Shown here in pieces: positions 12,272 through 23,222 of a DNA stretch of 64,000 nt. How positions within the stretch are numbered: position 1 is the first letter of the stretch; every line of letters starts with the position of its first letter. This stretch comes from Amblyornis subalaris (taxonomy: Eukaryota > Chordata > Aves > Passeriformes > Ptilonorhynchidae). The position numbers and the translations under genes are program-made. The stretch spans positions 62,001 to 126,000 of the forward strand of contig JACAXG010000204.1 in assembly GCA_018881555.1 (NCBI GenBank). The letters run 5' to 3'. The notes under the pieces were generated by a model, which saw only the letters and a list, made by a program, of their open reading frames with translations, did no database searches and had not been told where the DNA came from.

Positions 12272-12787
12272 AATTATGGAATCATAGAATGGTTTGGGTT
12301 GGAAGAGTCCTTAAATATCATCTCATTTCAACTCCCTGCCATGGGCAGGGTCACCTTCCACTAGACCAGGTGGCTCAGAGCCCCATGTAACTAGGCCTTG
12401 AACATTTCCAGGGATGAGGCATCCACAGCTTCTCTGGGCAACCTGTGCCGGGGCCTCACCACCCTCACAACAGAGAATTTCTTCCTAATATCTAATTTAA
12501 ATCTACCCTCCTCCACCTTAAAGCCATTGCTCTTTGTCCTACCTTTACAAGTCCTTGTGAGAAGTCACTCTCCACCTCTTATAGCCCCTTTAGGTACTGG
12601 AAGGCACTCTAAGGTCTCCCTGGAGTCTTCTCTTTTCCAGGCTGAACAACCTGGACTCTCTCAGTCTGTCCTCACAGGAGAGGAGCTCCAGCCCTCTGGT
12701 CAACTTAGTGGCTCTCCTCTGGACTCGCTCCAACAGATCAACATCCTGCTCACGTTGGGAGCCCCAGAGCTGGACACAATATTCCAT
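12272..12787 (-). mobile_element. CR1 LINE fragment, 5'-truncated
   Basis: The plus strand begins with ggaatcatagaatggtttgg at 12278, the reverse complement of the avian CR1 3' end with its short terminal repeat unit (attctatgatt type). It continues through the usual CR1 3' UTR and ORF2 C-terminal region. CR1 copies are typically truncated at the 5' end, and this one stops at about 12787 at a T/A-rich stretch. CR1 is the dominant non-LTR retrotransposon of birds. The copy is diverged and cannot mobilise. Confidence 0.95.
12590..12787 (-). pseudogene. Remnant of CR1 ORF2 C-terminal region
   Basis: The 65-codon minus-strand frame contains [12 protein letters not shown] and [14 protein letters not shown], which are characteristic of the region after the reverse transcriptase in CR1 ORF2. 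The frame then ends in a stop, so only a piece of the original protein of roughly 900 residues is left. It has no start codon of its own. The 172-codon plus-strand frame over the same bases is only the antisense of this element. Confidence 0.9.
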
Positions 12788-13224
12788 TTATTTTATTTTA
12801 TATTTTATGCCTTCGTGCAAGTGATTGGCATAGCACTTACACAGAACCATGAATGTGCCGAGCAGAATAGCCTTTCTCAACAAAGCAAATGCCTGCTTGA
12901 ATCAGTGGGCGTTTGAAACCTCTGGGGAGAGAGCCTGACCCTCTCTGGTTTCCAGTCCATTTCCGAGGGTTTTGGAGAAGCAACAGGATGGCATTTGGGG
13001 CCTTTGAGAAATTGATTCTAAAGATGTAAGGGGATTATTTTAGAGCAAAAGGGAGGAGACCCCATTAAAATAGCACTGAAATGGAAAGGAAGCTGAACAA
13101 ATGGAGATGTGTTAGGCTGAGCGTTGTTTGAAGTGAGACATTTTCCTTGAGATATTGATTGGGTTTTTATGCCGTTCTTATCCTAAATCAGATCCTTAAA
13201 AACCAACAAAAGCAACCCCTTGTA

Positions 13225-13300
13225 AAGAAAGAAAAGAAAACAAAACAAAACAAAAAACCCCAATAAACAACAAAAACCCCCAACAAATAAAAAATACATA
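13225..13300 (+). repeat. A-rich low-complexity tract
   Basis: Consists of imperfect AAAAC/AAAAG/AACAAA units (gaaaacaaaacaaaacaaaa and similar) with short C runs. No retrotransposon body is attached on either side that I can recognise. Confidence 0.75.
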
Positions 13301-13990
13301 AAGGGTTATTTTAGAATTGAGAAGAACAGCCAGGATTTTCCTTACGCACATTCTGCTTCCCTAAAATAGTAGTGCTTGCTTGTAAGAGAGACATCTTGGC
13401 AGTAATGTATATTATTTTCTTTCAAGTTCATTTATAAGGTTAAAATCGGAAGGTTTGTGAGTTTTGGATGGATTTTTTTTCTCCTTTCTAAATTTATTTC
13501 AGCATAAAAGAGTTGAGTTGGAAGGAAAACAATGGAGGTAAAAATTACGCATTGGAAAAATTTAGGGATGGAGCCACTTGAAAAATTGCCAACTTTCAGA
13601 CAAATTCGTACTAATTTTAGAAATTTCAAACACTTTCACAAATGTATTTTTATTCGCAGTTGTCCCATTGTGCTTTCATGGTTCTTTAAGGAAGCAGGGC
13701 AAGGTATGGGTTGGAGGATGGTAGCTCAGAAACTTTCTCCCAGTTTGAGAATGATAAAGTAAGCAATTTGGTCAATTTTATAGAGATGAGAGTTTATGAA
13801 AGTCAAAATTAGAAAAATCAGCTATTAATTGAGAACTATAATATAAATATAAACTGGCTAGTCCTTTACAGGATGTCCACAGGGACATCTGGAGTAATCT
13901 CTTCCACCATGACCTTCAGAGATGACTGGAATTATGGCCTTTGATATACAAGAGCAGTTCCTTCAGGAAAAAGAGACAGCAAGGAGTAGC

Positions 13991-14011
13991 AAAAAAAAAA
14001 AAAAAAAAAAA
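13991..14011 (+). repeat. Poly(A) run
   Basis: A 21-base adenine tract. The upstream 100 bases do not resemble any retrogene or SINE that I recognise. Confidence 0.85.
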
Positions 14012-16427
14012 GAGATCCATCAGACTTAAAGCATAAATGTTTGTCTTTGTCATAGAGGCTGTTAGATTAGTTCAGCTTCCATAATCTATTTAATTATTGT
14101 CTTTAATGGGACAGCCATTAAGCGAACTAGTTACTTTCTGTAAACATAATGAGAAGTATCTGCATTTTTTGCACCAGCCTGCCACCTTCTGAATCAAAAT
14201 CGTGTACTCATCTCAGTGACATTCCACTCTTTCCAGAAGAGATGCTGTTATGAGATGGAGAATGGGAATGATTTCACCACCACTGTCTATTCCACTACTG
14301 AGCTCTGTTAGGAGGGGAAGACAACAGCTGGGAAGAAACAGGAGTCTTTGCCCTAGTTTTCCCTTTTTTGAGTCTGTTGGCACCATTGCCGGTGCAACTT
14401 GTGAGTTCTGAGTTGAGGAACACTCGGAAGGTAGGGATCAAGATGAAGTTGTAGGTTCATTTTTCTAATGGCAAATAAGATGTGTTAATGAAGTGCTTCT
14501 TACTGCCCTGCTTGTCTCTCTGGCTGAAGAGGGACCTATTCCACTGATACCCTCAAAGATACCATGTGGTTTGGGGGTTCTTTCACTTTCTAGAGAAATA
14601 ATAATTCAGCAGAATGAAATATTACCAAAAGGACCGGGAAATGTAACCAATTTCTGAATTAAGAGCCAAATCCATAAAGCTCCTTTGAAACACTTTTTTT
14701 GCTCAGAATTGTTTTTTAAATAAATATTTTAAACTTTAAGGAAGAGGAAACTCTAGATCTCAGCAGAACCTGGCCCTGATCTAAATCCCAGCACAACACC
14801 GAATTTACTCACGACTTGTGGCACTTGTTTTCTTCCTTCTTTCCAAGCGTTCTTTCCCCTTGCCTCTGTTCTTTTCTTTTCCTGTGGATATTTTTCCCAT
14901 TTATTGTGCTTCTAGAATAAAGAGGGATCTGAAAATGTTCCACTCCCAGGAAGGGTTTTGACCCCGTGGTTGCTAGGTGATTAGATGTTTTGATGACGGG
15001 AAGTCATATAAACTGATAGCAAAAGCAGTATCCAAAATACAGCACAAGCAAGTGTGAAAATATGTGGGTGATGAGCCTCTAATTTTACACTCTTCATCTT
15101 TCCACATGAGTCTGTGTGTTTACAGCTTGCATGGATACTATCTAGATGCCTGTTGTATGAGGATGAGAGGTGCTGGGGAAAGGTAAGACTATCTTCAAAA
15201 ATAATTCCATAAATTCCCCTTAGCTACCAGTTACAGCAAGAAACCAACCACTAGATCTCCCAAAGAGGGTGGAGAAAATTGGAGAAAACCAACTGCTCAA
15301 AATGATGCCCCATGCCCAAAAGTGGCTTCAAACACACTCGTAGAAAACAACTTTCCAGAAACAAACCTTTTTTTTTTTTTTTACTTCTTCCCCTTTTGCC
15401 CCCCACATGTGATTTGTTCATCCTAATTCACCATGTAGGAAGCAGGAAGCAGAAGGAACACTACAATGCCAGTCTGCAGTTTCTTGCTGAGTAGCAACAG
15501 GCTGCGGGGTGGACACACAGCTTTTTCTGGATGTGGCAAAAGGTTTCTTTCAGCCCCTAATTTGCAGTGTCAGAGTAACCCATTATCAAGACGATTAAAT
15601 TTAAAGAGACTGCAGTAAATGCTAGCATACAGAAGACATCAAGCATCATTAAAATGTAATTGGAAGCAAAGCTTAATGAGGTAAAAGGAAAAAAAAATAC
15701 CCAGAATCCTTCTGGGCTTTCTGCCCCCCTCCCCCCCTTTCCTTGCTTTGCCTGAGCCAGCAACTACTGTATTGAAAATTATAACATGCAAGCTGCATTA
15801 TTATTTGCTGTTCCTTGCAGCAGCTAGAAAGGCATGATGCTTCAGTGTAGCTTTGCAAGGAGTGTATAAAGTTATATTCGCTGTAATTTTAGACCACAGG
15901 CAGGAATGCTTTTGCTTTCTCAAAGTCTAAAGTTTCTGATAGGAGTAAAGCTAATCTGGTTCTGCTCATCTAGAGCAGACAATAATGGCCAAATGGAAAC
16001 ACGTGTCTACAGTTTAGCACTGATCAGTAGACAGCAGTGGGTTTTGAAGCAGCATGATTCCATCTTTCCTGAGGACGACAGGGACCATGAAACAGGGGAG
16101 CACAAAAATTGAAAAGGACCGAGAGGGGAGCAGCAGCCATTGCGCCTGGCAAGCCAAAACGAAACTGCAGTGCTTCTGGTAGGGATGTGGATAGTAAATG
16201 TAATGTTTGTATAGGAGGTAATAGCTCAATAAGGCAGTGGGCTGGTTTCCCAGGTCCTTAAAGGCTACCTGCTACAGAGCATCTGCAGTTCAGCTGGTAC
16301 CATTGTGATATGTGCTGGTAGGGCTCTCTGGAGAGGGAGTTGCTCCATTCATCTCTGTCTTGCAGCAAGGTGAAGGCCAAGCCTGGACTTTGTAAAAGCT
16401 GAATTGGTGTGAGTGCAGCTTCCTTTT

Positions 16428-16503
16428 ACTCTTTTTTATTATTATTTTTATTATTTTTTTATTTTTATTATTTCTATTTATTTCTTTTTTATATTTCTTT
16501 CCT
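16428..16503 (+). repeat. T-rich (ATT)-type low-complexity tract
   Basis: About 75 bases built almost entirely from T with interspersed A (ttattattattttta and variants). The plus-strand frame beginning here at 16413 is phenylalanine/tyrosine/isoleucine-rich only because of this tract and is not a gene. Confidence 0.85.
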
Positions 16504-19411
16504 CCCCAAGTCATCAAGTTAACACTTCTTTTTTTTTTTTCTGGAGGAGAAAATGGACTGGTTCAGTTGGCTGCATATCACCATCTGGGCTTGAGGTAGT
16601 GCTTCCTCTCCTTGTACACAGCTGCATATTTCCTGGAAGCATCTCCATTTCAACTCAAAGCTCATACAGAAGTAGGTTAACAATGCAAATATTTTTCCCA
16701 AACCATCTGATCCAGCTAGGGTGCCAGGACCTGGCCCTTAAACTAGCCAGAAATATTAGTCTCAGCTGGATCCATGATGCATTTTTCTTTCGATGTTGTC
16801 CTTTAAATCAAAACTCTTCAGTCTCCAGCGGTGACTGTCGATGTGAATTCTGTACCTTTTTTAGAGAACAGAAAACTTGACCTCTGGAGAAAGCTGCCTG
16901 AACTATAAATACAGCCCCAAACCCTCAGTAGGGGTTGCAGCTCAGCCCCACCCAAGACCATTCACCATCCGTAGTTTCATTTACAAAAATGCATACCCAA
17001 CCTTGTGCATTAGTTTTTTAAAAAGCCTTCCAAAAGCAACAAAGTGACCTCAGAGGTTAGGGGTGATTTCCAAGCAAAGTCTGCACCAGAAGGGGGCTCC
17101 GAGGTACCAATGCCTGAGCTCATTTGGAGCCAGGAGATATGCCCACACAGCAGCAAACTCAGCTGTCCTGTCCCCTTATCCACAGTTGGTGTTTGCACCA
17201 GACTCCACTGGCCTCTCCCTGACAATCAAAAGAAGTGACCCTCGAAAGTTTCTGGTATCCAAGCCTTCCCTGGAAACGATGCCCTTCAACTTTTGTCTTT
17301 GCTTTTGTTGCTGTTCCTATTCTCTGTCATGTCTCTTTTAATTTAAGTTCTCCAGGGACAAGACACTGTTCCTTATTAGGAGCTCATACAATGTATAAAA
17401 CAGCAGGGCTCTATCTTTCACTCTCTAGAATCAAGCAAACAACCTGAAGAAAGGAATTTTGTCAAAACATGTCAGCAGAAGCTTGACTGAGTAGCACGTC
17501 TCACTACAGTCAAGGTGGTGTGCCTGATACACAAGATTACAGATGAATCACTGCTTGTTTTTGTTGAATAAGTTCTTCTTGTTTCCTTCCACTGTCACAT
17601 TTATTTTTTAATTGCAGATACAGTGTCAACTTAATTCAATATGGGGAATGATTAGTAGAGTGTAACCTGCAACAATCGGACAGGTAGAGCACTCTTAAGG
17701 ATCTTAGCTGGGCTGCAATTAAATAGAGGTCAAGTATTTGAATAAGCTTCAGATTAAATTTTCCCTTCATTTTCTGAGTTGCTCTTATTGGCCAACTATT
17801 TCACACTGCCTAAAAATGTAAATCTTCAAGCCTCCAGCTGCTCAAACAAGACCTTTCACTGACACAGTGTTGTCTCTAGATTGAAAAAAATGCATAGTTG
17901 CAGGAAGATGGTCATTGAATATTTCATTTTCCTTGGTTTACTAGAAGAATATTTGCCTTATCATATAGAAGTACAGGAAAAGAATTAAAAATATATATTG
18001 CTAAAAATGGTTTTATTTTAACAACGAATATAACTTTGTTATTTCTATCACAAAAGCCTTTGAGTAAGATCTCCAAATGCTCTTTTCTCCAGTGAACATA
18101 TGTGAAGTGCCACTGCCCTTTTTAGCCCCAACGTATGTCTGTGAGAGACTGAGTCAAGTTTTCTGTTATCTGACCTTTGTGTGACAGTATCTTCTAAATA
18201 ACTACAGGGGAGCAGGGGAAAGTTAGAGCAATCATCCATTTTACAGCACGCCAAAGAACAAAAAAGGACACAGCTTGATTTTTTGCTGTGTTTTGGCCAC
18301 ACCCTTCACCAAGGCTGAGGTTGCGATGCCAACACTTAAAGAGATTTGAAGTTTGGATTATTTGGATTCAGACACTATTAAAAAGTAAAAGAGGATGAGT
18401 TGACATCTTCATTACCTGCACAGGGCTCTCTGTTTTCAACAGAGTTTTAAGAAGATATTGTGTGTCTTCAAGTTGAATGTGCTTTTGCTGCATATAATTG
18501 AAGGGAGTCTCTCCATTTTTATAAAAATTAGATCCAAAGGATCTCTACAAATAATACAGCAGAGTTCTGTGTGATTGTTCTGTGCTGATTATTCTTACAC
18601 GTCATGCTTAGCTTTGTAGGGCAATCCTCACTCTACTACGCTTCTTGCTAAAAATAGGAATATTGTGTACTAGAAAACTGTAGCTAATTTTTTTCGCCAT
18701 CAAAAGCACGTTTGACTTTTTAAAGGAGGGAGTTAAGGGATGGAGTTGAAGGTTTGTTGCCTTTTCAGGAGCAGCTGAGACATTTTAGAAGATTTCAGCT
18801 TCTTATTTCATGTCAAATTTAAAAACTTTCATTAGAAAGAGGAATGGAGGGGAAAAGAGAACATAATTTTTGATCAACCTGTGTGGCAGGGAAATAAGCA
18901 CTAAATTTAACTACATAGGCATAAATTATAATAGTTTTCCGTGTGGTGCTATGGCACACAGATACCTCAAACACAAGTGCTGTCAGTTTTGGACAGAGTC
19001 TGCAAAATTATTTGGTTTCATTTTGTAATATTTTACAATTTTAAAGGGTGAAACTCCAGATTTCAATTTCAATCACTATGTACTATGGGAACTCCTGAAG
19101 GGTGAAGTCATTTTTCTCCTGAAATTCAGAATCAGTTTGCTGCAGTTTGAAAGCACTTTGGGATGTCTTGGGATTTTCATTTTACCAGCCTGGTTCTTTA
19201 TAGAAATTAACCATTGTACACTTATGATTTTGCAATGGCAACACTGAGCCTTATATGAGTCAGTTATAGACAAAGTCTCAGCCCTTAACAGTGGCCTGTC
19301 AAAACTGAAGTTGTATAGTTTGTACACCTGGGGTTCTGGGTAGACCATCTAGAAATATTTAGGAGAAAGATCAGAGGTGAAGGAGGAGAAAGAGGATAAC
19401 AGGAATCACTC
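16504..19411. other. Unique noncoding DNA
   Basis: No repeat or gene recognised. A poly(T) lies at 16528-16540. Frames of 60-92 codons around 17010-17447 overlap in four registers and none has a domain. An AT-rich stretch with atatatatt occurs near 17990. Confidence 0.5.
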
Positions 19412-19472
19412 TTGTCCTCCCTCCCCCACCCCTTCCCCCCCCCCAAAAAAAAAAAAAAAGAAAGAAAAAGAT
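19412..19472 (+). repeat. C-rich then A-rich low-complexity tract
   Basis: A run of cytosines (about ten at 19435-19444) is followed directly by about fifteen adenines and a GAAA/AAAG-rich tail. Homopolymer junctions of this kind are prone to sequencing and replication length errors. Confidence 0.8.
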
Positions 19473-19689
19473 AAAACCTCTGTATACACATTATCATAGA
19501 AATAGATTGCCCTGCAGCTGCTCCACTCCAGATATATTAACAGCTCTGGGATTCAAGAAACCATTGTACAAGCATAAGCTTAAAGCCATCAGAGTGACCG
19601 CAATGGACTTTTTCATTAACAACAGGATCACAGAGGAAGGATTTACTCAGGCGGAACAATTAAAAAGCATGGGGCTGCAATAAAAGGGA

Positions 19690-19776
19690 ATGAGACTTCA
19701 ACTCTTTCTCTGCCTCTGTCTTTAGGACTCTTTCTCCCTTCCTGTCTCTCTCTTTTTTCCTCCTTCTCTCTTTCAT
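19690..19776 (+). repeat. Polypyrimidine tract
   Basis: C/T makes up nearly all of this stretch, in TCTC, TTCC and CTTT units without a fixed period. It may be an old pyrimidine-rich simple repeat. No exon starts after it that I can support. Confidence 0.55.
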
Positions 19777-21441
19777 GTTGTTGTTCTTATCCAGGGCTCC
19801 CAATGGTCTGGCATTACATCTTCCCTTGAATTAGCATTCCCGTTCCCCTGGGAGGGCTGCTGTGGTGATGACTAAGGGAAGGGGTGATAAATGTTAACAG
19901 AAACACTTTTGCAGAGTGCTGATTTTTCTGTTTGTAAAGCATGCACCTGCACAAAAGATGCCGAGTGAGAGAAAATAACTCCATCTCGATGGGAGACAAG
20001 CGCACCCGGAGACACACACTTACTTAACATACATTACAGGGATGCCCTGTAGTAGTATCACACTGGGACTTGTGTGGCAGAGCACGAAGGGGGAGAGGGG
20101 AGGAGCGGTGCAGGGTAGAGAGGATGTTTGCTTTGGGGTTAAGGCTGTAGATCATGTTTTGTATCGCTGGGACACAGCCCCGTTCCACTTTCCTTCCATG
20201 ACCTTCTGCATCTCACTTTCTGGCTCTGGGTCTCAGTTTGTCAGCAGCAGTGTGGTCCATGAAGCTGGGGTGTGGGGAACTTGAGTCCCTGACTGTCAGC
20301 CACACTCCAACGATGCAACTTTACAGGGCAGTTCAGTTCCTTTCTGAATCCCCACATTGTTACACATGGAACTGAAGGACCAGTAGGGAGCCCCCAGGTG
20401 ATAAATTAGAGTGATTCCAGTACCTGTGGGGGTCTATATATGGGGATTAAGATGAACAAACTAGACACTTGTCTCACCCAAAACTCCACTCCACTCCAGC
20501 CCCACACCACGAGCCATAGCACAGAGATGTATCAGTACATGTCCCATCACACAACCTGAGTGAGGAAAGCAAGGAGAGTGGGATTGTGGCCTCACACTGG
20601 GGTGTGCTCATCTTCAAGAAGCTAGTTTGCTGCAGAAGCTGTAACTTCTTAAATAAATATAGTAGATTCTGCTTTGGTATTGGAATAAAAATGATAAATA
20701 TGAGCAACACATCCACATTTGATGAATTGCAGGGCTAAATGTTCTCATGCATATGTCTGAACCACTTCCTGAGTCACCCATTCTTGGCAACATCTACTTT
20801 TGGGCTCTCTATTATTCATGGCCATACTGTATTTGCAGCATTTTTAGCTGAATGGACAAAGTAAGGCCATGGACATTTTCTGGGAGAAAGGTCAGTGCAC
20901 TCCCCAAATTGCAGATTCAGAAAAGAGTAAAAAACTTATTCAGGCCGGTGGTGGAAGCACTGAAACGTGGGAGAGGTCTGGTTTTCTTGTGATTATAACT
21001 ATGATAAGGATTTGGTCTAAGGAAATTACATTACAAGGACCTACTAGGCTGCCACAAGCTTTGGATTAGTTTGAAAGCCTGTGACTAATTTTTTTGTGAG
21101 AGTACTGAATTTTGGGGTTTTTTTCTGGAGTTACTCTTGTAAATCGTTATATTATATAATGAGGAAAAAATATTGATTATTTTTTTCTTCCATGTATGAG
21201 TCACCTACATTAAGAACAAACCGTGGAGGTGGTTTTACCAATTAACAGATTGTAAAAGTAGAAAAGGCTAAATCTTTCCTTCTTTAGTGGAAGCTCTTCT
21301 GGGTTTACTTTTTCACTGCTCCCAGGGAGGGTTGGAGATGGCGTGTACAACCTGATTCTGGTGCCTTTTCATGAGGCAGAGATTCAGCTCCTCAATATTG
21401 TTGTACATGGAGGGCTATTTTCTCAGAAGAAAAAAGAAAAA
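19777..21441. other. Unique noncoding DNA
   Basis: Nothing recognised. Between about 20390 and 20440 a cccccaggt / acctgtggggg pair could form a short imperfect stem, but the helix is short and interrupted. Confidence 0.5.
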
Positions 21442-21500
21442 GAAGGAAGGAAGGAAGGAAGGAAGGAAGGAAGGAAGGAAGGAAGGAAGAAAGGAAGGTA
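21442..21500 (+). repeat. (GGAA)n / (AAGG)n microsatellite
   Basis: About 13 tandem copies of AAGG, with one interrupting AAGAAAGG near the 3' end, preceded by an AAAG-rich lead-in. GGAA is the core of ETS-family binding sites, and long GGAA arrays can act as ETS-responsive elements in some vertebrate cells. No nearby gene links it to a function here. Confidence 0.95.
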
Positions 21501-23144
21501 TTTTTAATCTGTTTCCATCTCTTGCCATCAGGCTGGTTCTTCAGCAGTGATGGAATGGAGTAACAAGGAGAGGACAGGACAACAAAGACACATTCTCCTC
21601 CTACCTAGCAAGGCAGGCTCATCACTCAGTAGGATCGAACAGCGCAAAGTTGTGGTGGGTGTTCTGATTCTTCGTTAGATGACAAGTTGGGATGAAAAAA
21701 CAAATTCAGAGCAAGCACTAGTTCATTGAAATGTTCCAGCTAGCAAATTTGCTTTAGGATCCTTCATGGTTATACACAGCACGTTCCTTCAGAGGTTCTT
21801 GGAGAAAGTTGCATGGGCAGGTGTTGAAAAGGACTTGGGTATGCCTGAGAAGTCCTTGGGCTTTCTAGATGTCCTAAGAAGAGAAGCCAGGGTGCCAGTC
21901 TCTGGGCTTCAAACTGCAGATCACGCTGTTGTGAGATGTTGGTAAAGACATCTAAACACCCTGCTCAGAAAGAGCTTCAATCTTTGACAAATAGCAAGCA
22001 CTTTGAGCCAGAAAAGCCACTGACTTCATCCAGAGAGGGGAGGGGAAGAGAGGCAAAGGCAATGTTTAATTAGGAAGCTAATTTCATGACATCATGCCTC
22101 CTGGCCTTTATTCCATTAATGAAGCTGAAAGTAGGCCACAAACTACAGGGATTTATTCTTTCCTATTGGGACCATGTTATATCTGTCTGTCTGCTTGCAT
22201 GGAAAATGCAACATCATTCCCAGTTGTTAACTTATTCCATAAACATTCACCATTCACTCTTCTCTTCCTGTAGTCTCATTTGTACTGCATGCCTAATGCC
22301 CTGTATAAATTGCCTCTCTCTGTATACTAATGTGGGCATCTTTTTATTTTTTCTCACTATATTTTCTTAGAGCAATGGGCATAGAAAGAGTGGAAACAGC
22401 CACCTCTGAGGATTTACCTGTGGGCTAAGCTCAGAGTATGAGGGCTGTCTCCCAAGATACCGAGAGGCGCTGAAATAGAAGCTGTGAGATGGGAGAGCAA
22501 AGAATTAATGTTGGTTTTACCTGTACCGTGGGATGAATACTGAGGATCTGATAACTCAGTTCGTATGTGCAGGGGGAAGGGGGAGAAGAAGACACTGAAA
22601 ATTAGCTGGAAGCATGCTTGGGATAGTGCAGATTAAAACGCCTCAAGACCTGGCCCGTGCCCTGACTCCAGGCTCCTGGTGTTTTATGATAACGAATCCG
22701 TAGCGGTGCCTGTCTCCCCCTCTCCCCAGCGTCTGCTACTCCCCACAGACAAGGCAGTGGAGCAGAAGGCATGTCTGCTCCGTGCTGCTACAGCTCACAG
22801 CCCGGGGTCCTAACGCAACACGCAACAGATGCCAGGTCTGGTTCCTGCTGGAGCCATCCTCTGTCAAGACACTGGGAAAGGAAGCGTCTTCAGCCCTTCT
22901 GCCGGCACGGCGGAGGCACTTAGCTGGGTTAGAGGGGAGGGGCGTCTGAAGTCAGCCCCGTATCAATCACCGCAGCTCCTAAGTCAGGACAGCAAAGGAC
23001 ATGTTTTGATAATATAAGTAAATAGCTCCAATGGCGAGCTGCCACAAAAAGGGGCAATGTCATCCCCTGCCCTTATCTGTATGTCTGTGCTCTCTCTGCT
23101 GCACCAGCGTAGCGCTCACCAGGCTTGAGGGTTTTATCACCACC
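21501..23144. other. Noncoding DNA with a GC-rich pocket
   Basis: The part from about 22640 to 23000 is clearly richer in G+C and CpG (accgtagcggt-like and gccggcacggcgg runs) than its surroundings. It has no open frame with a recognisable domain and no TATA, and it is too short and CpG-poor to call a CpG island. The rest is ordinary unique DNA. Confidence 0.45.
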
Positions 23145-23222
23145 ACAGAATCAGAGAATATCCAGAGCTGGAAGGGACCCACAAGGATCAGTGAGTCCAA
23201 CTCCTGAACGCTTCCTGAGGTG
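23145..23222 (-). mobile_element. Short CR1 3'-end fragment
   Basis: The plus strand reads acagaatcagagaatatcca, then gagctggaagggacccacaa and gtgagtccaactcctgaac, in the order of the reverse complement of an avian CR1 3' UTR (subfamily with the 'gaagggaccc..aaggatcat' block). Only about 75-80 bases remain, then similarity is lost at a probable deletion near gcttcctgag. Different from the 12272 and 34013 copies, so a separate subfamily. Confidence 0.75.

Larger units (their letters stand above)
12788..16427. other. Noncoding DNA with A-rich and homopolymer tracts
   Basis: Includes an A-rich run with CAAAA-type units at about 13225-13300, the poly(A) tract listed separately, and a poly(T) at about 15368-15382. 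Around 14070-14160 are AT-rich homeodomain cores. No gene is supported. Confidence 0.5.

Noticed and set aside
12398..12916. Longest open frame of the window (172 codons, plus strand)
   Set aside because: It is the antisense of the CR1 copy at 12272-12787; the real remnant frame is on the minus strand and matches CR1 ORF2.
22640..23000. CpG island or promoter
   Set aside because: GC is raised but CpGs are too few and no TATA, initiator context or first exon can be shown.
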